Source: Diphasiastrum complanatum | Lineage: Eukaryota; Streptophyta; Lycopodiopsida; Lycopodiales; Lycopodiaceae | NCBI GenBank assembly: GCA_029204225.1 | Contig: CM055105.1 | Coordinates: 9,579,744 to 9,643,743, forward strand | Length of the DNA stretch: 64,000 nucleotides | Direction: 5' to 3' | In this document: positions 1-10,560 of the stretch, one piece after another | How the letters are laid out: the number at the start of each line of letters is the position of its first letter | Numbering within the stretch: position 1 is the first letter of the stretch | Notes under the pieces: generated by a model | Database searches by the model: none | The model's input: the letters and a program-made list of their open reading frames with translations, nothing else | What the model was told of the DNA's origin: nothing | Translations under genes and position numbers: made by a program

Positions 1-545
1 CACCCGATCCTCCATCTACCACTTCTGCCTCGTCCTCGTATCTCTTGTGTTTGATTGGCAAAGTGATGTTGTGTTCCTCACTTTTCCATGCTGCTCCGAT
101 GTGGAGGATGTTACTTGTTTCTTCATAGCCCATACAATATATGGGCTCAGGCGCTTTTGGATCCTCATCCGCTTTGGCCCATTCAGGTAGTAGGCTTTTC
201 GCTTGTGGTGCAATCCGCAGTAGTTCTCTAAGTGGTAAACTAACACGGCTTGACAGTAAAAGTGCGAGCCTTTCAGTGCATGGTTCCTCGGACTCCACCA
301 TGTGAAAAGGTGCTTCGTGTTCGTGCAACCGATCATTCTAATCAGTGCGCAGTGGTGAGCCCGTTTGCGATTCTCGTTCGACGCCAACTGGAGATTCCAC
401 AGGATTATCTCTTTCTTGTTCTTTTTCCTCTACTTGTGCTTTTTGTACCCAATGTCTTATTTTCTGGTATTGTCTTCTTTTTCTTCTCACATTCGGATAT
501 GGCGCTAAAGTCAGGGATAATCGTCAGCGACCGATGGTGGTGGTG
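1..545 (-). other. charged reading frame of G4, not matching G2 protease
   Basis: On the minus strand one frame is open with a single stop. It has a Lys/Glu/Arg-rich segment (ECEKKKKTIPENK near 480-440) and then a more ordinary stretch ending in YEDEAEVVDGG near base 10. G2 has its retropepsin-like segment at the equivalent place, so G4 either belongs to a subfamily with a different gag-pol linker or carries an inserted sequence. I do not recognise the protein. The frame runs off the left edge of the window. Confidence 0.35.
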
Positions 546-860
546 AGGGAGCCACTTTCTTTCTCTTCTGTGCTCACGTAACATCTAACACATGAGCATG
601 AATTATCGTCCTTCCGATGGCATCCTTGCTGGAACTGCTGGTTGCTATATTGCAATGAGGTGCAGCGGTGCACTGGTTCCAAGTTTAAATGGACAATTCT
701 TGTAACAGTGTCGATAACCGCATTCTCAGCATAAGGATGTATATTGTCCCTTGTAGGAACATTCTGCAATTCTGTGTCCTTCGCCGCATCCGTACCAACC
801 GTAATTTCTTTCGCCTTGACGCTGAGTTTGAGCTGCATAGGCCGCAATATATTCATTTAT
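546..860 (-). pseudogene. gypsy gag C-terminus, zinc-knuckle region (G4)
   Basis: On the minus strand this encodes the nucleic-acid-binding tail of gag. One frame shows YGCGEGHRIAEC, equivalent to the CYRCSEGHRIVEC knuckle of G2 (53230-53270), but with Trp in place of the first Cys. It is followed by a second Cys/His cluster (ECGYRHCYKNC) interrupted by one stop. The region aligns base for base with G2 53150-53450 and then diverges near 545. Both copies have a spacing of three residues between the second Cys and the His, one shorter than the classical CX2CX4HX4C knuckle. Non-functional remnant. Confidence 0.6.
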
Positions 861-869
861 AGCAGGATC

Positions 870-2166
870 CATAAATGATTCATCCGGTCCATACCATTGT
901 TGTTGTTCAGGTTAAGGTGGCATTTGCATCTCTAGTTTTGCTGCTATCAGGTTTAGATGGGCCACTTGTTGATTGGCTGGCCTTGGTGGAGCAGGTAAGG
1001 CCATACACTGTGGTTGATCTGGGGTGTCGTACCTTGGTGCCGCGTTGAGTGCCCCTTGATGGTAAGGATAGGAAGTCTGATAAGGACTTCTCTTCTGTTG
1101 AACAATTCGGGGGTTGAACGGGCAAAATGCCATATCGTGCAATGTTGCATTGCATAGATGGCAGAGACTATGTGTTAGTCTCAGATTTTGCTTTAGGACT
1201 GAACACTCGTTCATTGTATGGTTTTGCATGCACACTAAACACCATACATTTTCTCGTCTTGGATATCGCAGCTGGTTTGGTTCCGGTTCATGTGGCGTTA
1301 CTGCTATAGCTCCTTGTAAGGCCTTCAGTTTTTGGTCAAACTACACCGTAAGTTGCTCCATCTGTTGTTTGTGTAATTTTGTCATTTGCTCCAACAACAG
1401 TTTCGTGGATAGAGCATATGCGTTTGATGATGATGATGCAATCGAGGGAGTAGGGGTGTGGGTGGATGGATATTCATCGTCAGATCCCTCATCCTCTTCC
1501 CTGATGGCATCTTCCATAGCTTCTTGCAGAGTAGCGTACTGCTCCCGTCGTTTCAGTTCTCTTCTGATGCTTCGTGGTAGTCCGGCTAGGAACCACATGA
1601 TCACCGCATGATCAGGAGTTAGGGCTGCATTGCACTCGGATCGTAAGTGTTTGACCTGCTCAATATAGTCCCTGACCCTTTCTCATTTTCCCATCTTGAC
1701 TTTGCTCAACAGGAGGAACGAGTCTTATAGGAACTTTCTTGGTTTAAAGCGCGTAATGAGAGCTGTCTTAACTGCTTCCTAGGTGGATTTTTCTTCCTCT
1801 GACAGGTTAAAAAACCAATCCTGAGCCACTACCAATAAGGACATGGGGAACTTGATCCGACGGTTGGAACATTCGCTATGCTCTTCGAAAGTCTGTAAAA
1901 CCCTGACAATATTAGCTTCTCCACAGGTGTCCGTTCACTATAGATTTCACAAGCTTGCTCGTAGATCTGGAGGAATCGGATGGGGTCTGAAGACCTGTCA
2001 TATTTTGGTATTTCCATTCATGGTGCTCTCTGGACTGCTTGCAAGGGAGCAACAAGTACGGGTTGGCCCATTGGATCCATTAGTGCTGGTTCCGGTTTTG
2101 CCTCTTGTTGCACAACTGCTAATCTGGGAAGGTGTGGTGCTTGATTTGCTATCCTTCGTGCTATTG
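870..2166 (-). pseudogene. gypsy gag (G4), broken
   Basis: Retrotransposon gag: the structural protein that packages element RNA in cytoplasmic particles. The order matches G2 gag: an N-terminal stretch rich in Ser, Thr and Pro, a gag core (the PKYDRSSDPIRFLQIYEQ segment near 2010-1960), the MIMWFLAGLPRSIRREL segment near 1604-1555, an acidic EEDEGSDDEYPS stretch, then a Gln/Pro-rich tail. The ATG used by G2 at 51939 corresponds here to ACG near 2160, so the start is lost, and at least two frameshifts separate the segments. Homology to G2 is seen directly; membership of the plant Retrotrans_gag family is from motif memory. Not expected to be functional. Confidence 0.75.
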
Positions 2167-3075
2167 ATCGTCCCAATCTCAGATTCATCCGATGGTGGGT
2201 TCCAAATTGATTGGATCTTGCTTATACAGTAGGATGCAGTCTGGATCTCTAAGGATTTGATCAATCTAATCGGCCAGAAGTGAATTTTAGGCCCCTTACG
2301 GTGGTTTTTCCTTGATAAATTTTTACTCCTTGCACTGATTGACCTGAGATTTTGACAATAGCTGGATCCGATGCAGATCTTTCCACTGATCTAGTCTGCG
2401 AGGGTTCTCTTGTGCGAGAGATGATTGTGCGAGGGTTCTTTAGCTGTTTTTGCAGGTAAAAAACTTGATATCTTTCAGATCTCTGAAAAGTAACTCTCAC
2501 AAGGCTCACAGTAGCTAGATCTGGGTCAGATCTCACTATAGAATTCTCTGCGAGAGTTAACTCTCGCAAGAAGTGAAAATTTCACTATCTGAGAGGGTTC
2601 AAAACCACTTTTTTGCTTGATCTTCACCAGATCTCCCCCAACACCCAGGAAGTAGGGGTTGTTACCACCATTTTTCACAATATAATAGATAAACTCATTT
2701 TCAAAACCAGTTCTTATGGATGTTTGTTCAATGTCTTATAAGATATTTGAATATTTTTATTTGAATGTGAGATTCAAAATTAGTTGTATTTGAATATTTT
2801 CATTTGAATGTGAGATTCAAAACTAGTTTCAAAATATCACATAAGATGTTTGAATATATTTAGACACCAGTCATCATGTTGTTGCAGTTATACTGAAAGT
2901 ATTGTCAATTTGAACTTTGTTTTTATTGTTATATGATACCAATTTAGATGGATGAATCAAAGTATTAATTATATCGAAAATATGTTTAATTTGGTGTGCT
3001 ATAAATTCTTGAGTCCATTTTTGAAAATGGAGTTTGGGAAAGTCCAAAATTAATAGAGACAGTGTTAACAATGTA

Positions 3076-3469
3076 CCAATCTATATAAGTAACCCTGCCT
3101 CTTGCCGAGTGCAAGGATATTTTTACTCCTATCAATAATTTTGCATTGATCATATTCAAATTCTACCTTATGACCTAAATCTGTAATTCTACTTACTGAT
3201 AATAGATTTGTAGAGAGTTTAGGAACATATAAGACTTTTGATAGTAGTTTAAATTGATCATGCTAAAATTGCAATCTTACGGTACCTTCACCTTCAATAG
3301 TGTGAGTACTATTGTCACCAAGATGAACACATTTCTCCGTGCTATAAGGTGCGTAGGAGTTGAAAAACTCACGTTGATTGGTCATGTGTTGAGGTGCTCC
3401 AGAATCTAGAAACCATGAATCATCCAAAAATGCGCTTTGATCTTTGATCATGAATGTGCCTTCGTCCAC
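3076..3469 (-). pseudogene. copia protease and GAG-pre-integrase start (C1)
   Basis: Aspartic protease of copia type. The active-site motif is WFLDSGAPQHMT near 3410 (catalytic Asp in DSGA), followed by VHLGDNSTHTIEGEGTV. After one in-frame stop near 3262 the same frame continues through VLYVPKLSTNLLSVSRI and the GYLYRL start of the GAG-pre-integrase domain, ending near 3076. The protease would mature the gag-pol polyprotein. It overlaps the end of gag in a different frame, so at least one indel has occurred. Confidence 0.8.
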
Positions 3470-4059
3470 TTTGAACTAGGAGATGATAAAACTGTGTTTG
3501 CTTGTTGATCAGTTTGTTTGGCTGTATTCTTTGCTTGGAGAATTTGGCAATCCTTGATCTCATGGTTATTGTGCTTGCAATACCTGCAAAACATCTTCTT
3601 CTTCGATTGCTTGACTTTGAGTCTGTTTCTGATTCGTTGCAGCCTTCTTGGAGCTTTTCTGCTTCTGTCGCTTAGAGCCTTTGTTGACATATAGAGCTTG
3701 AGAGGAGGAAGTAGACGAAGTGTCTTGACTTCTCTATTGTCTTCTTGCAGCAACATAGTGATAACTCTAGTAAGAGTTAAATCTGAGTGTGTCGAGATGA
3801 TCATCACCCAGTTCTCATATGTAGAGGGCAAGCTTGAAAGCAATGCCATAATTGCGTCTTGATCGTCTATGACTGATCCGATAGTGGCCATTTGCTGCAA
3901 GAGACTCTTAAACTGGTTAATGTGACTCTGAAGAGAATCACTAATAAACATCTTGAATGTGAAGAGTTTTTTGCGTAGATTTAACTTAGTAGTTACATTC
4001 TTCACGTCATATAGTGAGTTCAGGATGTCCTTGAAGCAACTCAAAAAATGCAAAAGCAA
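3448..4059 (-). pseudogene. copia gag, 5'-truncated (C1)
   Basis: Gag polyprotein of a copia element (UBN2/gag family). The frame begins inside the gag core (KDILNSLYDVKN, LRKKLFTFKM, IGSVIDDQDAIMALLSSLP) and runs through a basic linker to a classical zinc knuckle, CRYCKHNNHEIKDC (CX2CX4HX4C), near 3540-3580. It then ends at a stop just where protease begins in another frame. The motif order and the MALLSSLPSTYENWV-type segment are diagnostic of plant copia gag. The N-terminal WKLKM-type part seen in copy C6 (63216 onwards) is absent. Remnant, not functional. Confidence 0.8.
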
Positions 4060-4060
4060 A

Positions 4061-4430
4061 CAATTCGGATGGAGTTCAAATCTGATCGCTGGTCTCTGCC
4101 AGTTGCATCATTCCTATAGTCCTCTAGAATGTAGTCAGACACTGCTGATCTACGTTTAGAAATTAATGTAGCATTCAACAAAAATTCAACCAATGTGCAG
4201 AATAAGATGAGCAAGAGTGAATCAAACACACAAATAACAGCAGACTAATTTGCATTCAAGATCAGTCATGAAAAGAGTAATATGTGTGCAACGGCTACAA
4301 GATCATCCATTAATTTTCTGATTCTTCAAGCACTGCATGCAAATCCATGCAATGCGTTGACGTGAGAGAAATACAGTTCTCTCACGAGTAATGTCTCACT
4401 TACTAGTGGACTTGTGGATCTACAGTCGAT
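4061..4430. other. unassigned junction between C1 and G5 leader
   Basis: AT-rich sequence between the truncated copia gag and the repeat-filled leader of G5. A short minus-strand frame near 4229-4061 has no recognised motif. I see no LTR or target-site signal that would say which element this belongs to. Confidence 0.4.
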
Positions 4431-5164
4431 TACGGTTGTAGCGGGCGAGTGTGGTTGCAGTAGACAATTGCGGCTGCAGCGTGTCTGTTTGCGGTGGGTG
4501 CGAGTGATTGCGATCTGAGTATAGTTTAGTGTGGGCAAGTGCGGTTGAAATGCAGGTGCTATGATGCATTGGCGGATGGATGTGGAAAGTGGTTTGTTGC
4601 GGTTGAGGGAGAGTGAGGCTTTAGGGTGTGATGGGAGAGGTCTATTGGGGAGGAATACAAGGTTTTGGGTTTGTGGTGGAGAGGTAGTTGTTGATGATTG
4701 CAAGAGGTGGGATACGATTGAAAGCTGTGTGTTGTGGTGGATGGCAGTTGCTACAATGGACGAGGGAAATGCGATGGGTGCAAAGTAATGCGGTGGTAGG
4801 GCAAGGTGATCATTGCAGGGTGGATACAGTTGAATGTGGTGTCCGTGTGTTGCGGTGAAGGTGGCCGATGGTAGTCGTAGTGTGGATGAATGTGGTCTGG
4901 ACGATGGAATGCGGGTGGATGGGAGTAGTTGCGATAGAATATCGCTACGACGGGAGAATGTGAATGGAGGTGGAGGTGGTCCGTAAGGTGGTGAGAGTGT
5001 AGTCTGTTGCAACTGAATTGCGGGGCAATGCGGAGGAAGGGTGATTGCGATGGTTGATGGTTGGGATGGTTGGACCTTCAATGGAATGTGATGGTTGCGA
5101 TTGGTGGAATGGGGTGTGGTCAGTTGCGGTGGTGAGAAACTCATTCTGTCCAGGATGGATTGAA
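4431..5164 (-). repeat. TTGCGGT-type motif repeats in G5 leader
   Basis: The plus strand here is rich in G and T, with GTTGCGG, TTGCGAT or AATGCGG at irregular spacing from about 4440 to 5130; on the minus strand this reads CCGCAAC. It follows directly on the 25-bp repeat array in element orientation. A long minus-strand open frame (5144-4326) is Pro/Ser/Thr/His-rich, has no known motif and probably reflects the lack of stops in biased repeats rather than a gene. It looks like leader sequence of G5. Confidence 0.5.
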
Positions 5165-6180
5165 TCTCATCGATTGAGATTGGAAACGTTGTGCTCCAGT
5201 TGAAATTTGAGGCAATGCGTCGGTTGAAATCTGTTAGATTGGCTTCGGTTGAGATCTGATGCAGTGCATCGATTGAGATGTGAGGTAGTGCGTCGGTTGA
5301 GATCTAAACGATTGGCTTCGGTTGAGATTTGATGTAGTGCGTCGGTTGAGATCTGAACGAGCACTCCAGTTGAGATTTCACTCTGGCCGTCGATTGAGAT
5401 TTCATGTAGGGCCGTCGGTTGAGGTCTGACTGATGGACATCGGTTGAGATCTGACTGATGACGTCGGTTGAGATCGAACGCAGGGCTGGGGCATTGATTG
5501 AGATCTGACTTATGGCATCAGTTGAGATTTGACTGATGGCGTCGGTTGAGATTGAACGCAGGGCCATCGGTTGAGATCTGACTGATGGGCATCGGTTGAG
5601 ATCTAACTGATGGTGTTAGTTGAGATCGAATGCAGGGCCATCGATTGAGATCTAACTGATGGTCATTGGTTGAGATTGAACGCGGCGCCGAGGCATTGGT
5701 TGAGATCTGACTTATGGTGTCGGTTGAGATTTTGACTGATGGCATTGGTTGAGATCAAGGCCGTCGGTTGAGATCTGACTGATGACATTGGTTGAGATCA
5801 AACGTAGGCCCATCGATCGAGATTGGATTGAGGCCATTGGTTGAGATTAGACTGAATGGCCGTCGGTTGAGATTTCACAAGGCACCATCAGTTGAGATTT
5901 GATTTGAGGGCCGTCGGTCGAGTTTTCATAGGGCACCATCAGTTCAGATTTGATTTGGGGGCCGTTGGTCGAGATTTAAATGAGGTCGTCAATTGACATC
6001 TGTTGGAATACCATCGGTTGAGATCTGAGTGGAAATTGTCGGTCGAGATGTAACGGATGACCGTCGGTTGAGATCTGAGACAGAGTGTGTCGGTTGAGAT
6101 GCAATAGAATGCATCGATTGAGATTGGACACGAGCTCTCTGATTGATATTTCAACACAGGGGGGCCTCCGGTTGAGATGT
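5165..6180 (-). repeat. 25-bp minisatellite, core ATCTCAACCGAYG (G5 leader)
   Basis: About 40 degenerate copies of CRTCGGTTGAGAT (plus strand) at steps of about 24-26 bp. In element orientation (minus strand) the core is ATCTCAACCGAYG. The linkers between cores vary more than the core. The array starts within 90 bases of the primer-binding site of G5, so it occupies the 5' untranslated leader. The same core, in plus orientation, recurs at 12295-12675 and 13314-13510 before the 3' ORF of G1. Apparent open frames rich in QISTD are by-products of the repeat. Confidence 0.9.
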
Positions 6181-6249
6181 GATCGTGAGAGGATGGGCGA
6201 AGCGTGGACAAGGTTGAGAGTTTCTGATGTAGAAGGTGTTGGAGCTCAA

Positions 6250-6264
6250 TGGGCAACGATGCCA
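6250..6264 (-). promoter_or_regulatory. primer-binding site of G5 (tRNA-Asp-like)
   Basis: The minus strand reads TGGCATCGTTGCCCA two bases after the LTR end. The first 13 bases match the complement of the plant tRNA-Asp 3' end (TGGCGCCGTTGCC) except at two neighbouring positions. Such sites prime reverse transcription in Athila/Tat-type gypsy elements. G2 has an equivalent site at 50601. Confidence 0.65.
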
Positions 6265-6266
6265 AA

Positions 6267-7969
6267 TGTTGACAGATCCTCTGATCTAGAGGATCTGTTG
6301 GTTTTCAAAATTAATTCTTTCTTACTTTTGTCTATCAGTAGAGACGGTGGGTTCTTCTTGAGATTATCTTTTTTGTTTAAAGACCCAGATTAGGCAGAAG
6401 AGAACAGATTCTCGTTGTAGTATATTTTTTTGTCCTGCCTGTCAGAGGACTACTCAGGGTCATCTCTCTTGAATGCACTTACATTCATACATAGATGCAA
6501 GCCAAGAACGCTCATTCACATATCAGAGTGCAGCCCAAATGAACATTTAGCAGATTCTACAGCTATCTACTTCTAAAAACAAACTGAATCAGAGACTTAA
6601 CTTTACTAAACTAAGCTACACTTGCATAAATTAACAAAACAAGAAACAAGAACTAATCTACAACAGTGTTAGAAGTCCGAGAATCAAGAAACCAACCAGT
6701 CTATTGATTCTTGGACATCCCAAGAACATCAAGAACTGGATTGTAAAGAGATATGCAAGAATTACACCACGGATCCAGCCTATTTAGTTTACCTGAGTGC
6801 TGGTTCCTACATTAATCCACAAACAAGAAAAGAAACTAATCCACTCTACGAAAGCTGCAAATCTAATCCACTCCACAGTCCACAACCACATTGTTCACAG
6901 AACACGGTTTTATTGTTTCTTTACTTTTTCTTCTTCGTTCTTCTGTAATTACGGTTCTTACGGATCTTCTTCTTATTAGAACAATTACTAAACGGAAGTG
7001 TTACTCAGGTTGCAGCGTGTATTTCCCAGTCTGTCAGTGAGAGTCACAAATCCGATACTCAGCTACATGCATTAACCAGCCATGTAACCAAACATCGCTC
7101 AAGAAGATCAACGTTTTGAAACAGGGAGCAATGCTACCACTATCTACTAAATCAAAAATCGATCAAGAACAAGATTAACTACTGAAACAAGAAAAAAGAA
7201 ACAAGAAACTAGATTCCTAACAGCATTTTAATAGTCTAAGAATCAAGAAACACTCATTTTTTGATGTCTAGATTGCTCAAGAACAATCAAGAACTAGAAT
7301 GTAAGAAAGTATGCAAGATCTACACCACTATTCCAACCTATTTAGTTTACTTGAGTGCTAATTCCTACCTTATTCCACAACAAGAAATGAATCCTAATCC
7401 ACAACTAATCAAGAAACAAGGAAACAAGAAACTAGCTAATCTACAATGCAAGGAAATCAAGCACGCTCATAGAAACTTCACTCAAAAACATTGCCATGAA
7501 CAAGGAGCTTAGCAATTATCAAGAACTCATGGAGGATCTTCTTTATTTGCTCAAGAAAACTTGACAATACATTGAAAGCTCCCTCACAAGAGAGGGGAGC
7601 CCTTAAATAAGCAAGAAGGCTACCCATGTGGAGCCCAAGTGGCAATTCCACCAAATTAGAAATTACATGTGAAATTTGCCCTTTTACTAAAGGTCACCAT
7701 CAAAAGGTGGCTCACTCTAACTAATTTAAGGGGGGTCTACATTTATTTACAAAGCCTAGGTTATATGACTAGCTCCTACATGGTCGTTCCTTCTCTGGGA
7801 TACACCACGTAGGCTCACATAGATATTTCACTGTCATCCTAGGTAGCAATTTCTCGGCTCTCAGCTTCTTCTGCTGTCCTCCTTCTGAGACCTCCTCGGT
7901 CATGGGTGAGAGGTATTCTGTGTCTTCAGCTTGGCTCGACATCTGGGGATTCTCTGGAATCTGCTAACA
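6267..7969 (-). repeat. 5' LTR of gypsy element G5
   Basis: On the minus strand this runs from TGTTAGCAGATTCC (7969) to CTGTCAACA (6267), with TG...CA ends and a TGTT/AACA terminal inverted repeat, and the primer site follows two bases later. It is about 1.7 kb and non-coding. Inside lie two diverged copies of a roughly 200-250-bp segment (about 6640-6870 and 7190-7410, sharing AATCAAGAAACC, CCTATTTAGTTTAC and GAGTGCT). The partner 3' LTR is not in the window, so the outer boundary at 7969 rests on the TG/CA rule and on G1 coding sequence starting soon after. Confidence 0.6.
7602..7611 (-). promoter_or_regulatory. TATA-like box in G5 LTR
   Basis: The minus strand reads CTTATTTAAG followed by GGGCTCCCCTCTC, a plausible TATA box about 370 bases into the LTR. 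This is the only strong TATA candidate I saw in this LTR. Predicted by eye. Confidence 0.4.
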
Positions 7970-8032
7970 TTATCCACCCCTAATCTGTTGCAGGATCCAC
8001 TACAACACCGGTGATGTCTTTCCGCTTGGCAC

Positions 8033-8542
8033 TTGGAAAAGCATGGATCTTCATTCGCTTCCATAAAACCAGGTGCTTATTATCCACAAAACTTATTTTT
8101 TTTTAAAAAAATTGGAAGTCTCTCAATCGGCCGCTACATTCCAGCCTTCCTGAGAACTTCTTGCGAGTCCTGCTCACCTCGACGAGTCACGGTTGACTCA
8201 ACAGGACATGTCAAATCTGCCAAGGTATACGATGATTGGTCATCCACAACATATGACGAATCAGATAGCATCTCGATCCAACCAAAAGGTCACTATACGA
8301 GATCCACGGATATAATCAATTGGGGTCACACACTAGCCACTGTGGACTGTACTGATTCCAATCGATGTCGTATCGAAACTGTTGCAGCAGATGTGGATAT
8401 TCTCCCATCCTCTATAGACATTGACACACCCATCATCCCACTTATGATGATTGACCCGATTCCTATTTCATGGTGCCCAGGAGAACCTATGTCTCTACCT
8501 CCCATGTTTCGGAAGAAGGTATTCTTTCCATGGATGATGTAG
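8033..8542 (+). pseudogene. gag-pol linker segment (G1)
   Basis: This frame corresponds to the G2 segment 53756-54169. Both have GHY.S..D.I.W...LATVD followed about 40 residues later by IDTPI or MDTPI and a Met/Ile-rich stretch. No enzyme motif is visible. It probably lies between protease and reverse transcriptase in the polyprotein. The reading frame shifts near 8500, and the continuation is the next entry. Not recognised as a named domain. Confidence 0.5.
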
Positions 8543-9612
8543 ACATGACGGATGAACATGTACTCCTATATCTAGGTGCACAACCTTATCCGCTAGAATC
8601 AATTCCTAAGGAGATAGCGACACCAGGTTCATTGGCTCACGTCCAACTGACATCCAAGGTACCCAACACACTTTCATACAAGCCCAAACCCAAAGTATAT
8701 ACATGGGATGTGTATCTCGACGAAGTCTGGGATACAATTGACGATGATATGATAAGTGAGGCACCAACACCGCCCGCTCAAAAACCACAAAAGCCTCGGT
8801 TACAAAAACCTAAAGTTATTGATACAAAATTAACCGAGTGTCAAAAACAGATGCGTGAGAAGCCTAAACAACCGATCAAGCCCTTGTCAAAAGGGACAAA
8901 AACCAAACAATCCGACCACGCTTCCACATCCGGTAGTGAATTACCTCAGATGATTCCCAAAGTTCTCGAATCTTTTGTCGACCCACCTTTTGATCTTCCA
9001 CAGAAGTTCAAAGACTTTACACTGGATGATGTTGTTATCCAATTACCACAGCCCCATCGGGAACCTACACCAAGTTCCAATTCCTTTGAAGGACCTGCTA
9101 AGACAATTCCACTAAACCTTAAAGATCCTGACGAGGAGATAGATCGAATAGTTCATGTTGGTGCACATTTGTCATCAACCCAACTTTTTGATCTGGAAAC
9201 TTTACTTCGCAAATACAGGGATGTATTTGCATGGAATTATACAAAAATAAAAGGAATCCCACCTAAAATAGTCGTCCATAGGATTCCTTTAGAAGACAAT
9301 GCTAAGTGTATTAGGGCTAAACCCTATCAATCTAACTCTATCTATCGTGAGAGGATCAATGAAGATATTAAGAAATTGTTGGATGTTGGCTTCATTTATG
9401 AAGTTCAACATACTGATTGGGTATCACCGATTGTGGTTGTACCCAAGAAAAACAGCAAGCTTCGTATATGTGTCGATCTCAAAAAACCTACTGCGGTTAC
9501 GAAAAAAGACCATTTTTCCTTGCCTTTAACGACCCAAATCCTAGAGGAAATGGCAGGAGTTGAAGCTTTCAGCTTCTTGGATGGATTCAGCAGTATTTCC
9601 TTGTTCAAATAG
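8470..9612 (+). pseudogene. reverse transcriptase, N-terminal part (G1)
   Basis: The first 190 residues form a Lys/Pro-rich linker (KPQKPRLQKPK, KPKQPIKP). Then comes the gypsy RT entrance: DLETLLRKYRDVFAWNY, DVGFIYEV, DWVSPIVVVPKK and RICVDLK, followed by FSFLDGFS. Immediately after FLDGFS the frame is lost through what looks like a one-base deletion near 9590, and the downstream RT continues in the frame that starts at 9633. RT copies element RNA into cDNA inside gag particles. G2 54920-55140 aligns with the same motifs. Broken and not active. Confidence 0.85.
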
Positions 9613-10097
9613 CCCTTGAAGATAAACATAAAATGGCCTTTTCAACAGAGAACGGGATTTATGCCTATAACGTTATGCCTTTTGGCTTATGCAACGTCCC
9701 TTCAATGTTCCAAAGGGTCATGCAACTGACCTTTCAAGATCTGTTACATCGGATCGTGGAGATTAATCTTGACGATCTAGGTGTACATTCCTCCGCAGCT
9801 ACGCACCTTGACGCCTTGGAGAAAATCTTCATTTGCTGTCATAGATTTGGAATCTCAATAAACCTTGATAAATGCCAAATATGGGTCACCCATAGAGTCG
9901 TACTCGGACATATAATTTCAAAGGACGGTATTTCTACCGATCCGTCAAAAATCAAGGTTATAGTGGAAATGCCCTTACCTGCAATAGTGAAGGAAGTATA
10001 TGTCTTCCTCGGTCATACCAATTATTATCGCATCTTTATAATTGACTATGTCGGCAAGGCACGCCTCGTTTATGTAGTTGTGGTAGATCCTCACTAG
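9613..10097 (+). pseudogene. reverse transcriptase, catalytic half (G1)
   Basis: It continues RT with YAYNVMPFGLCNVPSMFQRVM, then NLDDLGVHS at the catalytic YxDD box. The box retains both Asp residues but has Asn-Leu instead of Tyr-Val or Tyr-Leu. Next come FGISINLDKCQ, LGHIISKDGIS and VFLGHTNYYR of the thumb and connection. It ends at a TAG where relatives have Trp (HW), consistent with TGG to TAG. The replaced Tyr/Asn and the upstream frameshift mean it is inactive. Confidence 0.85.
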
Positions 10098-10560
10098 ACC
10101 GAAGAACGAATTAAGGCCTTTGAGGAGTTGAAAACAGCCCTCACCACGGCTCCCATACTCCGCTCGCCAGATTACACGAAAGAGTTCCATGTGCATACTG
10201 ACGCAAGTAAGTATGCCATTGGTCGTCTTCTTGCACAACCGGACGAGAATGACAAAGACTTCCCAATACATTTCTTAAGCAGGCAACTGGTGCCTGCTAA
10301 AGTAAACTATACCACCATCGAGAGAGAAGCATTGGCAATGGTCTATGCTATGCAACAACTAAGACATTATTTATTAGGCTAGACCTTTGCGTTCTACACA
10401 GATCATTAAGCCCTTCTATATATCGTTAATAAATCCTGTAAAATGGGATGTATATCTCGATGGCTGTTGATTTTAGAAGAATTTAATTTCCACGTAGTAG
10501 TTCAGAAAGGGACCCAACATTTCATGGCAGACCACCTTTCCAGACTACCAAGTGCTGAAA
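10098..10560 (+). pseudogene. RNase H domain (G1)
   Basis: RNase H that degrades the RNA strand during replication. Visible motifs are FHVHTDASKYAIG (first Asp), YTTIEREALAMVYA (Glu) and FAFYTDH (Asp), then FNFHVVVQKGTQHFMADHLSRL. Two in-frame stops, at 10380 (TAG) and 10407 (TAA after YTDH), sit where relatives have Gln or another CAR-type codon, so C-to-T changes explain both. The three acidic residues are kept. It leads in frame into the spacer before integrase. Confidence 0.85.

Larger units (their letters stand above)
1..2632 (-). mobile_element. Ty3/gypsy element G4, 5' leader and gag region (partial)
   Basis: Read on the minus strand, this stretch matches the leader and gag region of the full-length element G2 (51470-53450). 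The match starts near 2632, where G2-like sequence stops abruptly at CTTCACCAGATCTCC and a copia fragment begins, so the 5' LTR and most of the leader are missing. From about 545 leftwards the sequence no longer follows G2: instead of its retropepsin-like part there is a charged Lys/Glu-rich reading frame running off the window edge. The leader part (2280-2632) carries the same CTCGCAGA-type motifs seen in G2. This is a truncated copy of the G2 family continuing beyond base 1. Confidence 0.85.
2633..4060 (-). mobile_element. Ty1/copia fragment C1 (gag to GAG-pre-integrase)
   Basis: A minus-strand copia fragment with gag, protease and the start of the pre-integrase domain in the normal copia order. 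It lacks the N-terminal half of gag (breakpoint near 4040-4060) and everything after the pre-integrase start. The 2640-3070 part is AT-rich with a 60-bp partial duplication (TTTGAATGTGAGATTC at about 2760 and 2805) and no recognisable coding. No LTR or primer site was identified for this fragment. Confidence 0.75.

Noticed and set aside
4326-5144. 272-codon minus-strand open frame, Pro/Ser/Thr/His-rich
   Set aside because: No motif, biased composition from GT-rich repeats, and located in the leader region; most likely chance openness.
5165-6180. CRISPR-like array of short repeats
   Set aside because: The unit is 25 bp with no true spacers, repeats are degenerate and cover the linker too, and the context is a plant retrotransposon leader.
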